Positions 52,485 to 60,934 of a DNA stretch of 64,000 nt are shown here, in pieces. This stretch comes from CAZFDT01 sp964518335 (GTDB taxonomy: Bacteria > Planctomycetota > Phycisphaerae > Phycisphaerales > Phycisphaeraceae), in assembly GCA_964518335.1 (NCBI GenBank), contig CAZFDT010000008.1:1-64000 (forward strand), written 5' to 3'. Numbering within the stretch: position 1 is the first letter of the stretch; each line of letters starts with the position of its first letter. The position numbers were made by a program, and so were the translations under genes. Below the pieces are notes generated by a model. That model saw only the letters and a list, made by a program, of their open reading frames with translations, did no database searches and had not been told where the DNA came from.

Positions 52485-52905
52485 AATACAACCTCTCCGC
52501 GTTTGAGGATCTGGCGGAAGCGTTCGAGCACGCCCAGTTGAGTGGGCGCGCGGCAGGCGATGCGGACGTGCGTGATGTCGTCGGCCACGTGCTGGGCGAA
52601 GCATCGGGACATGAAGCTCGATCCGCCCCCGGAATGGTCGGTGACGATTAAAGGGAGGCCCGTCGAGCCTGCTGTGCAGACGGCTCGCCTCGGCCTTGGC
52701 CTGGTCGATGGCGCCGATGACCTGGGCGGTGCAGTACGAGTCGGTCAAGTGCAACGCCAGCAGGTAGCGCATGCCCCCGAAAGTGTCGCTGACGATCACT
52801 GCATGCCACCAGCCATGCCCGGGGATGTGGATGTACATCTGCCAGAGGTCGTTGGGCACCTCCTGGGGCAGGAGTTCCCAGAGCTTGACGGCCTGGTAGA
52901 GGCCC
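52485..52905 (-). pseudogene. Broken transposase, integrase (rve) catalytic core
   Basis: Remnant of a DDE integrase-core transposase. The first part reads VPNDLWQMYIHIPGHGWW, with the usual D-x-T between WQM and YIHI lost, removing the first catalytic Asp. It continues RYLLALHLTDSYCTAQVIGA. Near 52665 the frame shifts and continues LIVTDHSGGGSSFM (second Asp) and RAPTQLGVLERFRQILKRG (Glu). The N terminus and the C-terminal end are missing, and no inverted terminal repeats were found. Just upstream, ATCTGTG occurs twice (52954-52969), a dispersed-repeat type common in environmental bacteria. Confidence 0.8.
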
Positions 52906-53119
52906 GCCTCAGATTCGGATCGTGGTTCGTGGCTCGAGTCTGAATCGGCGCCCATCTGTGAAATCTGTGGACAGCTCCTTCCCGCGTTTGGATTGTGACC
53001 CCTCGCAGGACCAGCGGCTGCTCTTGACCGGCGGCGCCGGTGATGGACAATAGTCTGGCCGGTTGGCAGCCCTTCCCGGGGCGCGGGCGGCCGGCGAGGG
53101 GGCCTCATTCGTCAGTGTC

Positions 53120-53422
53120 ATGAGTGCTGCCGTTATTCATCATCAGCAGAATCGCGTCATGCGGCGATTTCATCTGGCGGACGCGACCTCGTGCGAGCGT
53201 GCCTTGCCGCTGTCGGTCATCGGGGTGCGCCATTCGCTGACTGTCCGTTACCTGCAAGCTCGCGGCGTCATCAGGTGCGCCGGGCCTGATCGCTATTTCA
53301 TCGACGAGCCAACCGAACATGCGTTTCGTCAACGCAGATTTCGGTTCACGGTCATCGCGTTGATCGTTGGAGCGTTGGCCATGCTTGCCGTCGCATACGT
53401 GGTGGCGTCGAGGGTCCCCTGA
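53120..53422 (+). CDS. Small protein with C-terminal membrane anchor
   Basis: Hypothetical protein of 100 residues. The middle (LPLSVIGVRHSLTVRYLQAR, then GVIRCAGPDRYFID) looks like a small winged-helix-type fold. A single membrane helix is at the C terminus (FTVIALIVGALAMLAVAYVV). Another possible start is ATG 53159. It is isolated, with no recognised family. The planctomycete small-membrane-protein style makes it plausible. Confidence 0.5.
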   Translation: MSAAVIHHQQNRVMRRFHLADATSCERALPLSVIGVRHSLTVRYLQARGVIRCAGPDRYFIDEPTEHAFRQRRFRFTVIALIVGALAMLAVAYVVASRVP

Positions 53423-53621
53423 CGGCCGGCTGCAGTTGACCGGCGACGCCCGCGAAGGGCGCATCACCTTGTCGGTGGGGAGCCTGTGTCGCCTTGACTT
53501 GGCTTTGGACAGCTCACGGAAGCGGGCGGGCGGCGCGCGGCGGCGGTCTGGCTGTGGCGGGCGAATGGTGTATCCTTGGGTCTGGTTCGATGGGCGGGGG
53601 GGGGGCACAAGGAGCGCAGTG

Positions 53622-54491
53622 ATGAGCTGGACGATGCTTGCGGATTACGCCAATGTGTGTGGGGAGGGGCCGCTGTGGCATGCGGGGGAGAAGCGGGTGT
53701 ATTGGGGCGACATCCCGACGGGCCGGCTGTTCCGGTACGACCCGGCGACGGGGCGGCACGAGATGGTGTATCACGACCGGCCGGTGGGCGGGTACACGAT
53801 CCAGGCGGACGGGTCGCTGCTGTTGTTCCGTGATCGTGGCAACGTGGTGGTGTGGCGCGAGGGGCGGGTGGTGCGGACGGTCATCGAGGAGGTGGCGGAG
53901 CTGGCGGACACGCGCTTCAACGACGTGGTCGCCGACCCGGAGGGCCGGGTGTTCTGCGGGACGATGAGCAGCAAGACGATCAAGGGGCGGCTGCACCGTC
54001 TCGACCGCGACGGATCGCTGCACGTGCTGCTGACCGATCAGGGCACGCCCAACGGGATGGGGTTCACGGCCGACCGGACGAAGATGTACTACAACGACTC
54101 GAACAAGGCCACGACGTGGCTGTTCGATTACGACCCCAAGACCGGGGCGCTGACGAACCAGCGGGTGTTCCGCGACGCCAAAGCGTCGAATGATCGCGGG
54201 CGTCAGGACGGGCTGGTCGTGGACGGCGAGGACCACGTGTGGACCGCGCGGTGGGACGGATCGTGCGTGATCCGCTACAACCCGGCGGGCCAGATCGTGG
54301 CGACGCACGACCTGCCATGCCCCAACGTCACGTCGCTGATCTTCGGCGGCGACGACCTCACGGAGCTGTATGTCACGTCGGCGGGCGGCGACAAGAAGGA
54401 GCAGCACGGGCCTCATGCCGGTGCGCTGTTCCGGCTTGACGGACACGGGGCGAAGGGGCAGGCCGAGTACCTCTCGCGCATCGCGATCTGA
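53622..54491 (+). CDS. SMP-30/gluconolactonase-like protein
   Basis: Six-bladed beta-propeller lactonase of 289 residues, acting on sugar lactones. Metal ligands are seen in CGEGPLWH (Glu), RFNDVVADPEGRVFCGTM (Asn), GTPNGMGFTADRTKMYYNDS (Asn) and ARWDGSCVIRYNP. AAGGAG stands 7 bases before ATG 53622, so the longer open frame from 53367 is rejected. No signal peptide is visible, so it should be cytoplasmic. It converges with an MFS transporter across a long hairpin; a shared sugar-acid pathway is possible. Confidence 0.92.
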   Translation: MSWTMLADYANVCGEGPLWHAGEKRVYWGDIPTGRLFRYDPATGRHEMVYHDRPVGGYTIQADGSLLLFRDRGNVVVWREGRVVRTVIEEVAELADTRFNDVVADPEGRVFCGTMSSKTIKGRLHRLDRDGSLHVLLTDQGTPNGMGFTADRTKMYYNDSNKATTWLFDYDPKTGALTNQRVFRDAKASNDRGRQDGLVVDGEDHVWTARWDGSCVIRYNPAGQIVATHDLPCPNVTSLIFGGDDLTELYVTSAGGDKKEQHGPHAGALFRLDGHGAKGQAEYLSRIAI

Positions 54492-54499
54492 GCGTTCTT

Positions 54500-54568
54500 C
54501 TCGTACTCGTACCTCGTACTCGTCATCGAGTGCGGGTCACGATGACGAGTACGAGGTACGAGTACGAG
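54500..54568. terminator. 29-bp perfect hairpin between convergent genes
   Basis: Positions 54500-54528 are exactly complementary to 54540-54568, with an 11-base loop. The arms are built of TCGTAC/TACTCG units. On the plus strand ATTTGTTTT follows about 10 bases later, so it can terminate the SMP-30 gene. On the minus strand the right arm supplies the codons for the final residues of the MFS protein (RTRTRTSYSSS), whose stop lies in the loop. Confidence 0.8.
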
Positions 54569-56105
54569 TACGATCGGATTTGTTTTCCCGTCCATTCCCC
54601 ACGCGGTAGGTCCAGCGCATCACCTGCCCCGCCAACTGGACGGGCATCATGCGCATGCGCTGGACGTTGGAGTAGAACTCGCCGGCGGTGATGCGGATGG
54701 CCTCGCGGGTGCGGGTGGCGTGGGGCTCGTGGAGGGTCATGGCGATGATGACGGAGACGGCGCGGAGCGCGGTGGAGATGAGGAAGAGCAGGCCGTGGTA
54801 GGTCACGACGATGCCCAGGACGCCGGGGGCCCAGGTCCAGTGCTTGAGCCAGCCGGCGACGGCCCAGGCGAAGAGACCCGAGAGGACGCCGGCGATGGCG
54901 ACGGTGAGGCTGTTCATGGCCACGTACGCGCTGCCGCCGTGCGTGGCGGCGGGGTTGGCCCGGTCCTGGCGCGTGCCCGCCAGGTCGAGGATGAAGTTGA
55001 ACGTGGCGATCTCGAAGCCCGGCCAGGCGACGACGACGCCCATGACGAGGATGTAGCCCAGCCACCAGTTCTCGCGTGTGCACAGCAGCCAGCCCACGGC
55101 GCCGAACATGGTGATGAACCCGCTGATGAGGATGACGGGTTTTTTGCCCAGGCGGTCGGTGAGGCGGCCCCAGGGCCCGTACACGAACAGGCGCAGGAGC
55201 AGGGGCATGGCGACGATGAGGAAGTTGGCCTGCTGGTTGGTCCAGTGCAGCACGTCGAACATGTAGAGCCAGACGTACTGGCCCATGAAGGCCGTGCCGA
55301 AGGTGAAGGTGAAGATGAACGCCAGGTAGCGGCGGAAGTTGGCGTCGCCCAGCGGGCCGCGGACCATGTCGAGGAGGCGGACGGACTGGCGTGGGCGGGG
55401 CTGGGGCGGGTCGGCGACGGTGCGGAAGCAGAGGATGTCGAGCGTGCCGAACAGTCCCGCCACGGCGAGGATGGCGCTGGTGACGCGCAGCATGAGTTGC
55501 GAGGCGGCCAGGGCGCCGTCGGAGGCGGCGCCGGCCCGGTCGGTGACGTCGAGTGCGTAGCCGATGCCCAGGGTGACGACCAGCCCGATGGAGTTGCCCA
55601 CGTTGTTTCGCAGGGCGAAGTAGCGGCCGCGGACGCGACGGGGGATGAGGTCGCTCATCCAGTTCATCCACGCCGGGCCGCTGGCGCTGGCGAGGATCCA
55701 CGACAGCGCCAGCAGGGCGAGCATGGTGGGCCACCAGAGGTTGTGCTCGGCGCCGTGGAGCGTGACGGTGCGCGGCAGGAGCCAAGGCACGGCCGCGGCG
55801 ACCGACCAGAGCAGCCGACTGAGCGTCGCCAGCACGAGGAAGACGATTTTGCGCTGGCCGTAGCGTTCGAGCAGATAGCTGGCGGGCAACTGAAACAGCG
55901 TGCCGATGAACGGCAGGGCCGTGAGGTAGCCAAAGTGCTTGTCCTCCATGCCCAGGCCGCGGCCGAACTGGGTCATCGCCGCGCCGTTGATGGCCCAGAC
56001 CCAGACCGAGCCGAAGACCCACGCCAGCGTGACCATCCGCAGGTGGGGCATCAGCCGGTCGCCGCCGACCTCGCCACGGACAGACTGAGCGTGCAGCAGG
56101 GACAT
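54537..56105 (-). CDS. MFS transporter
   Basis: Major-facilitator transporter of about 522 residues with 11-12 membrane helices. Segments include FGSVWVWAINGAAMTQFGRG, LPASYLLERYGQRKIVFLVL (the loop 2-3 region), RVRGRYFALRNNVGNSIGLV and PWGRLTDRLGKKPVILISGF in the second half, a second copy of the loop signature. The substrate is unknown; the neighbouring SMP-30 suggests a sugar or sugar acid. ATG 56105 (MSLLHAQS) was preferred to more upstream starts because earlier codons are Arg/Ser-rich and without helix character. The C-terminal 11 residues come from a hairpin repeat. Confidence 0.85.
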   Translation of the reverse strand: MSLLHAQSVRGEVGGDRLMPHLRMVTLAWVFGSVWVWAINGAAMTQFGRGLGMEDKHFGYLTALPFIGTLFQLPASYLLERYGQRKIVFLVLATLSRLLWSVAAAVPWLLPRTVTLHGAEHNLWWPTMLALLALSWILASASGPAWMNWMSDLIPRRVRGRYFALRNNVGNSIGLVVTLGIGYALDVTDRAGAASDGALAASQLMLRVTSAILAVAGLFGTLDILCFRTVADPPQPRPRQSVRLLDMVRGPLGDANFRRYLAFIFTFTFGTAFMGQYVWLYMFDVLHWTNQQANFLIVAMPLLLRLFVYGPWGRLTDRLGKKPVILISGFITMFGAVGWLLCTRENWWLGYILVMGVVVAWPGFEIATFNFILDLAGTRQDRANPAATHGGSAYVAMNSLTVAIAGVLSGLFAWAVAGWLKHWTWAPGVLGIVVTYHGLLFLISTALRAVSVIIAMTLHEPHATRTREAIRITAGEFYSNVQRMRMMPVQLAGQVMRWTYRVGNGRENKSDRTRTRTSYSSS

Positions 56106-56261
56106 GGTCGAGTGCGACGCGCGGGGCGCCGCAACAGGCAGGAGGCTGGAGGCGGATGTGGCTGCGATCCGTCGCACCCACGACGCGCGGCATGGTATCG
56201 CCCCCCCACCAAAGGGCAAATCCGCGGGGCGGGCGGCGCCCGGTTCGAGCCGCGGCGGGCA

Positions 56262-57161
56262 TCACTCCACGTTCTGCACCTGCTCCTTGATCCGGTCGAT
56301 GGCGCTCTTGACCTCGACGCAGGCGCGGCTGATCGCCGCGTCGTTGCTCTTGCTGGCGATGGTGTTGGCCTCGCGCAGCATCTCCTGGGCGATGAAGTCG
56401 AGCGTGCGCCCGTTGGCGGCGTCGTTGGGGCTCTCGATGATCTGGGCGAACTGGTCCAGATGGCTCGACAGGCGCGATAGCTCCTCGTTCACGTCCGCCC
56501 GCTCGGCGAAGATGGCGACCTCCTTGATCAGATCGACCTGGCTGACCTCCAGCTCGGCGCGGGCCAGCAGCTTATCGACGCGCTGACGCAGGCGCAGGTG
56601 GTACTCGTCGATCACCTGCGGGGCGCGGCTGCGGACAATCTCCAGGCGGGCGAGGATCGCCTGCTTGAGGTCGAGCAGTTCCTTGCCCAGGCCCTTGCCC
56701 TCGGCGGCGCGCATGGCGTTGAGCTTGTCGCACGCGGCGTCGGCCAGGCGAAGCACCACCGGGCGGGACAACTGCAGCAGCGCCTCGTCCTCGTGCGACG
56801 GCGTGAGCACGCCCGGCAGCGCCAGCAGCGCCGTCAGGTCGATCGTCAGGTGCTGACCGGTCGGCCCGACCTTGGCCTGGATCGTCTCCAGGTGATCGAG
56901 GTAGTTGAGCAGGGCCTCGTCGTTGACCTTGTGCGCGGCGGAGGTGTCGGCGAGGCGGAACTTGACCGAGAGCACCAGCGACCCACGGGTGACGCGCTTT
57001 CGCAGCAGAGCCTCGAGCTCGGCCTCGAGGCCGGCAATCGCCTCGGGCAGGCGGATGGCGGCCTTGAAGTAGCGGTTGTTGAGGCTGCGCAGCTCGACGC
57101 CGAAGTGCAGGTCCTGAACCTGATCCGATGCGTCGCCGAAGCCGGTCATCGATCGAATCAT
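56262..57161 (-). CDS. yicC: YicC-family endoribonuclease
   Basis: YicC/YloC-type protein of 299 residues, in other bacteria an endoribonuclease acting in small-RNA decay. The start IRSMTGFGDASDQ and LRSLNNRYFKAAIRLPE are diagnostic. The C-terminal DUF1732 part has RADVNEELSRLSSHLDQF, GRTLDFIAQEMLREANTIAS and KSAIDRIKEQVQNVE. The gene lies 25 bases after secG on the same strand and is probably in its operon. Confidence 0.95.
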   Translation of the reverse strand: MIRSMTGFGDASDQVQDLHFGVELRSLNNRYFKAAIRLPEAIAGLEAELEALLRKRVTRGSLVLSVKFRLADTSAAHKVNDEALLNYLDHLETIQAKVGPTGQHLTIDLTALLALPGVLTPSHEDEALLQLSRPVVLRLADAACDKLNAMRAAEGKGLGKELLDLKQAILARLEIVRSRAPQVIDEYHLRLRQRVDKLLARAELEVSQVDLIKEVAIFAERADVNEELSRLSSHLDQFAQIIESPNDAANGRTLDFIAQEMLREANTIASKSNDAAISRACVEVKSAIDRIKEQVQNVE

Positions 57162-57186
57162 GGGTGTGGCCCGCAGACGGGGACGG

Positions 57187-57681
57187 TCAAGGCGTGGGCG
57201 GTTGCGGCGCGGCCGGCGCCTCGGGCGGCGCGGGTGCGGCCGGGGCGGCGGGTGCGGCCGGGGGTGCAGCCGGGGCCTCGGGCTGCTCCTCGGGCAGCTC
57301 CGTCAACGGATCGGGCGTCTGCGTCCCCGGCGTGCCCGTGCCCGGCGCGCCGGTCGCCGGCGCTTCGGCGGGCTGCTGACTGGGCGGGCCCGACCCGTGC
57401 GGATCGGCGTTGATCGCCCACGTCAGACCCATCGCCAGCAGCAGGAACAGCACGAAGCACGCGACCGTGAACCACGTGAGGAACTCACCGGTCTTGGCCC
57501 CCATCACCGACTGGGCGCTGCCCGCGCCGCCGAACGCGCCGCTCAAGCCGCCGCCCTTGGGCTTCTGGATCAGGATGACCAGCATCATGAACAGGCAGAC
57601 GAGGACGAAGAACGACGCCATCAGATACACCAGCCAGGTCGTCGCCAGCGTCGGGGCCAACATGTCGAGGGTCAGCAGCAT
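57187..57681 (-). CDS. secG: Preprotein translocase subunit SecG with long Pro/Ala tail
   Basis: Small subunit of SecYEG, 164 residues. Two membrane helices (about 9-36 and 68-88) flank the family motif LVILIQKPKGGGLSGAFGG, followed by TGEFLTWFTVACFVLFLLLA. Normal SecG proteins end soon after the second helix. Here about 70 further residues rich in Pro, Ala, Gly, Thr and Glu follow, for example TGTPGTQTPDPLTELPEEQP. The only ATG is 57681; a TTG at 57717 would add 12 residues. Confidence 0.92.
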   Translation of the reverse strand: MLLTLDMLAPTLATTWLVYLMASFFVLVCLFMMLVILIQKPKGGGLSGAFGGAGSAQSVMGAKTGEFLTWFTVACFVLFLLLAMGLTWAINADPHGSGPPSQQPAEAPATGAPGTGTPGTQTPDPLTELPEEQPEAPAAPPAAPAAPAAPAPPEAPAAPQPPTP

Positions 57682-57846
57682 GGGAGGATCGCGCCACAAA
57701 GTCCGGGGATGGTTCAAACAGCGTCACCCGGCAACCGCCGGGCCGCCCGTCGAGCGAACGCATCATTAGACCCGAAACCCACGTCGTTGTCACATGCCCC
57801 TGCGCCGCATGGAGAACGGTGCGTCGCGGGTGTGGCGCGCCTATCC

Positions 57847-57902
57847 GAGCCGCGCGGCGTCAGCCCGCGGTAGATCGTCCGCGGGCTGACGCCGCGCGGC
57901 TC
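57847..57902. repeat. 24-bp perfect inverted repeat
   Basis: 57847-57870 pairs perfectly with 57879-57902 around an 8-base loop. It lies 9 bases beyond the stop of the minus-strand CPBP gene, upstream of secG. The stem is almost pure G/C, with no T-run on either strand. It is probably a terminator or a dispersed repeat. Confidence 0.7.
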
Positions 57903-57911
57903 AGATGCAGC

Positions 57912-58811
57912 TCACATGAACTGCCAGTCGTCGGTGCGGATGCACCAGGCCCAGAGCAGGGCGTTGGTGATGGCGTGGGCCCAGACGACGGGTCCCAGGC
58001 CGCGGCCCCGGGCCTGGGACGCGACGTTCGGCGCCTGCTCGCCATGGGCGGCGACGGCCCGGCCCCAGTGATTGGTCCACCCCACGAGCAGGCAGTACGC
58101 CACGCCGCAGGCGATCGAGCCCGGCCAGTCGCGCGGCACGTGGTGGAGCGCGAACACGACCGTGCTGGCGACGATGCCGCACAGGCTCAAGGCGCCCAGC
58201 GGGTTGTACGCAAACTCCCTGCCGAATACGCCCGGCTCGCGGTGGATCACCCGCTGACCCAGGCGCGTGGTCTCGAACCACTCGCCCACCAGCGGCATGT
58301 CGGCGAGGATCTGCAGCAGCCCCAGCGCGACCTTGCGCGGACGATGAAAGCTCCGCAGCAGCAGGCTGCGCACAAACAACTCCTCGAACAGCGGCACCAG
58401 CAGCGACATGCCCGCCAGGCGCAGCACGAGACTGGTCCAGTAAAGCCCGGCCGACACCTCGCGCATCTTCACGAAGTAATGCGGCTCCGACCCGGCGGCG
58501 AACGCCGCGGGGAACAACTCCACCATCCACCGCCCCAGCGCGATCCACGCCACGACGACGCCCACGCCCACCGGCAACGCCAGCCAGTGAAAGCGCAGGT
58601 TCAACTCCGGCGTCAGCCGGCGATACCGCCACAGCAGCCCGGCGACGATCGCGCACTGCACGGCATACACCACCGGATAGGTCCACAGCAGCCACGCCGG
58701 GCCACCGGTCAGGAACTGCACGGGCAACAGCAGCGCCACGTACACGATCAGCGGCACGATGCGCGGGTGCCAGGGATTGCGGGCCATCCAGTCGTCGAGG
58801 ACGTGGAGCAT
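57912..58811 (-). CDS. CPBP-family intramembrane metalloprotease
   Basis: Intramembrane protease of the CAAX/CPBP (Abi) family, 299 residues with about eight membrane helices. The catalytic motifs are PLFEELFVRSLLLR (EExxxR), VVFALHHVP (FxxxH) and WAHAITNALLW (HxxxN). The spacing and N-terminal part resemble the CAAX-protease-related group found in organisms with PEP-CTERM sorting, which fits the PEP-CTERM gene at 18 kb; this is inference. TAAACT is 7 bases before the ATG. Confidence 0.9.
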   Translation of the reverse strand: MLHVLDDWMARNPWHPRIVPLIVYVALLLPVQFLTGGPAWLLWTYPVVYAVQCAIVAGLLWRYRRLTPELNLRFHWLALPVGVGVVVAWIALGRWMVELFPAAFAAGSEPHYFVKMREVSAGLYWTSLVLRLAGMSLLVPLFEELFVRSLLLRSFHRPRKVALGLLQILADMPLVGEWFETTRLGQRVIHREPGVFGREFAYNPLGALSLCGIVASTVVFALHHVPRDWPGSIACGVAYCLLVGWTNHWGRAVAAHGEQAPNVASQARGRGLGPVVWAHAITNALLWAWCIRTDDWQFM

Positions 58812-58818
58812 GATCGCC

Positions 58819-58860
58819 AGTTTAGTCGAAGCGCGGCCGTGTGTGGCGGGCGGCTACGAT
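58819..58860. promoter_or_regulatory. Divergent leaderless-type promoters (CPBP / RF-1-like)
   Basis: Minus-strand TAAACT at 58819-58824 lies 7 bases before ATG 58811. Plus-strand TACGAT at 58855-58860 lies 6 bases before ATG 58867. The starts are 55 bases apart, so any -35 regions must interleave. Confidence 0.5.
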
Positions 58861-58866
58861 AGGTCC

Positions 58867-59367
58867 ATGCATCCGGCCGGCATGTCCATCGATGAGCTGC
58901 TCAAGCATTGCGAGGTGACGCGCGGACGGCGGTCGGGCCCGGGCGGGCAGCATCGCAACAAGGTCGAGACGGCGGTGACGATCGCGCACCGCCCCACCGG
59001 CGTGACCGGCCAGGCCGGCGAGCGGCGCGAGCAGGCGCAGAACCATCGCGCGGCGGTGTTTCGCCTGCGCGTGAGCCTGGCGGTGCAGGTGCGCGAGGCC
59101 GTGGACCTGCGCGACATGCCGTCGGCGATGTGGCGCGGCCGCGTCCGCGACGGACGCATCGCCCTCAACCCCGGCCACGACGACTTCCCCGCCATGCTCG
59201 CCGAGGCCCTGGACGTGCTGGCGGCGTGCGACGGCGACATGGCCCGCGCGGCCCGGCTGCTCGATTGCACCGCGTCGCAACTGGTGAAGCTGCTGCGCCA
59301 CGAGCCGCGGGCGCTGGCCGCCGTCAACGCCGGGCGCCTCGGCCGCGGCGACCGGGCTTTGAAGTGA
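58867..59367 (+). CDS. RF-1-domain (GGQ) peptidyl-tRNA hydrolase-like protein
   Basis: Release-factor-like protein of 166 residues with the catalytic GGQ in SGPGGQHRNKVETAV near residue 26. It lacks the codon-recognition domains of RF1 and RF2, as do ArfB/YaeJ and the mitochondrial rescue factor. The basic tail that ArfB puts into the mRNA channel is not evident. Instead the C terminus holds a helical domain (DVLAACDGDMARAARLLDCT, SQLVKLLRHEP) with helix-turn-helix character. Ribosome rescue is the likely role. A TPR gene follows 26 bases downstream. Confidence 0.85.
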   Translation: MHPAGMSIDELLKHCEVTRGRRSGPGGQHRNKVETAVTIAHRPTGVTGQAGERREQAQNHRAAVFRLRVSLAVQVREAVDLRDMPSAMWRGRVRDGRIALNPGHDDFPAMLAEALDVLAACDGDMARAARLLDCTASQLVKLLRHEPRALAAVNAGRLGRGDRALK

Positions 59368-59393
59368 CCGCGCCCGGCGTTACCCTTGACGAC

Positions 59394-60512
59394 ATGAAGC
59401 CTGCCGAGCCATCGTCGCGGTCGGGGACGTGGGTGGTGATCGTGCTGCTGACTGCCGGCGCGATCGGGGCGGCGATCGCCTACGGGTGGTGGTCGCACCA
59501 GCAGTCGCAGTGGCAGCAGCAGGGCGTGCCGCCGAAGGAGGGCGCCGGGTCGGCGACCGATCGCAGCCAGGCCGCCATGGAGATCGAGCTGGTCGGCGAC
59601 CGCTTCACGGAGACGGTGGACCGTGACCAGCCGCTGGGTCCGGTGCGCGACGCGGCGCAGCGCCTGGTGGAGAAGTACCCCGGCTCCGCCGACGCCCGCA
59701 AGCTGCTGGGCCAGGTGCTGCTGGCGATGGAGGACAAGCCCGCCGCCTATCAGCAGCTCAAGCTCAGCCTCGACATCGACGGCCGCCAGGCCGAGGTCGA
59801 AGTGCTCTGCGGCACGATCAGCGAGGAACTGGGCGACATCGACAAGGCCATGGTCCACTATCACACGGCGGTGACGCTGGCGCCGCAGAACGCGCGATAT
59901 CGCACGTTCCTGGGCAACGCCTACCTGCTCAAGGGCGAGCGCGACAAGGCACGCCAGACGCTGCTGGAGGCCATCGGCCTCGACTCGACCCACCACAAGG
60001 CCTACGCGGTGCTGGCGCACATGTTCGCCGAGGATGGTCAACTGCAGCTCGCCCTGGAACAGATCGACAAGGCCATCGACCGCATGACCCTCGACGAACG
60101 CGCGGTGCAGGTGGGATATCTGCGCTTCAAGGCGATGCTGCTGCGGCGGGACAACCGCCCCGCCGAGTCGCTGCAGGTGCTCACCGAGGCGCTCTTGCCC
60201 GACGAGCAATGGCAGACACCGGCGCTGCGCGACATCGCCACGACCTGGGGCATGCTCAGCCAGCCCGCCCGCGCCGCCGAGGCGTACGAGCACGCGCTGC
60301 AGCGCGACACAACGCGCTGGGAACTGCTCATCGACGCCGCCCAGTGGCGCATCCGCGCCGGCGACATCGCCGCCGCCCGAAGGCACATCGACGCCCTCCG
60401 CCGCCTCCAGCCCAACCACCCCGCCCTGCAGGACCTGTTCGACGCCCTGGCCCGCTCCGGCAGCCCCCCCGCCGACACGCCCGCCACCGACGACGCCACG
60501 CAGTGGCGATGA
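59394..60512 (+). CDS. Membrane-anchored TPR protein
   Basis: Protein of 372 residues with one N-terminal membrane helix (about 12-32, TWVVIVLLTAGAIGAAIAY) and a region of about seven tetratricopeptide repeats: PGSADARKLLGQVLLAMEDK, QAEVEVLCGTISEELGDIDK, NARYRTFLGNAYLLKGERDK. The C terminus is Pro/Ala/Asp-rich. It is a scaffold of unknown partner. TACCCT (59381-59386) lies 7 bases before ATG 59394, and no AGGAG site is present. Confidence 0.85.
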   Translation: MKPAEPSSRSGTWVVIVLLTAGAIGAAIAYGWWSHQQSQWQQQGVPPKEGAGSATDRSQAAMEIELVGDRFTETVDRDQPLGPVRDAAQRLVEKYPGSADARKLLGQVLLAMEDKPAAYQQLKLSLDIDGRQAEVEVLCGTISEELGDIDKAMVHYHTAVTLAPQNARYRTFLGNAYLLKGERDKARQTLLEAIGLDSTHHKAYAVLAHMFAEDGQLQLALEQIDKAIDRMTLDERAVQVGYLRFKAMLLRRDNRPAESLQVLTEALLPDEQWQTPALRDIATTWGMLSQPARAAEAYEHALQRDTTRWELLIDAAQWRIRAGDIAAARRHIDALRRLQPNHPALQDLFDALARSGSPPADTPATDDATQWR

Positions 60513-60583
60513 GCCGCTGTAGTGGCGGCAACTCGTCGCCAATCGCAGCGCTGGCAACTGCAACACAACCCACATCGGTGGCA

Positions 60584-60934
60584 TCATGCTCGCCGGCGGT
60601 GTCTGTTGCGTTCACTTGCCAGACCCCGCTCGATAATCGCGTCGCGCATCTGTTCGAGGCCGTCGTACACCGTGTCGCGTGGGCCGATGCGGATCAGGAG
60701 AATCACCAGGCGGTTCTCGATGACCTGGTAGAGAATGCAGTAGTCATCGAGACGGATGCGATACCACCCCTGGGCTTTTCCCCACATGGGGCGGGCGTCG
60801 TGCGGCCAAGGGTATTCTTCCAGATCGTCGATGATGACGCGGATCTGCTCCTGCACCGAATCGGGCAGGGCCGCCAGACCCCGCTCTGCTTCAGGTGTGA
60901 AGACCGCCCGAAATCGCCTGGTCTGCGGATTCAA
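60584..60934 (-). CDS. RelE/ParE-superfamily toxin
   Basis: Probable ribosome-dependent mRNA interferase of a type II system, 116 residues. Family-like segments are FTPEAERGLAALPDSVQEQI and GWYRIRLDDYCILYQVIENR, followed by ILLIRIGPRDTVYDGL, with the R-x-D-Y-R-like strand of RelE/ParE. The start appears to be TTG at 60934, overlapping the antitoxin stop (TTGA), with GGAAGG upstream; such overlap is typical of antitoxin-first pairs. The C terminus is Arg-rich. Confidence 0.85.
   Translation of the reverse strand: MNPQTRRFRAVFTPEAERGLAALPDSVQEQIRVIIDDLEEYPWPHDARPMWGKAQGWYRIRLDDYCILYQVIENRLVILLIRIGPRDTVYDGLEQMRDAIIERGLASERNRHRRRA

Noticed and set aside
53514..54446. 310-residue open frame antisense to SMP-30
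   Set aside because: The plus-strand frame has clear SMP-30 motifs; the antisense frame has none.
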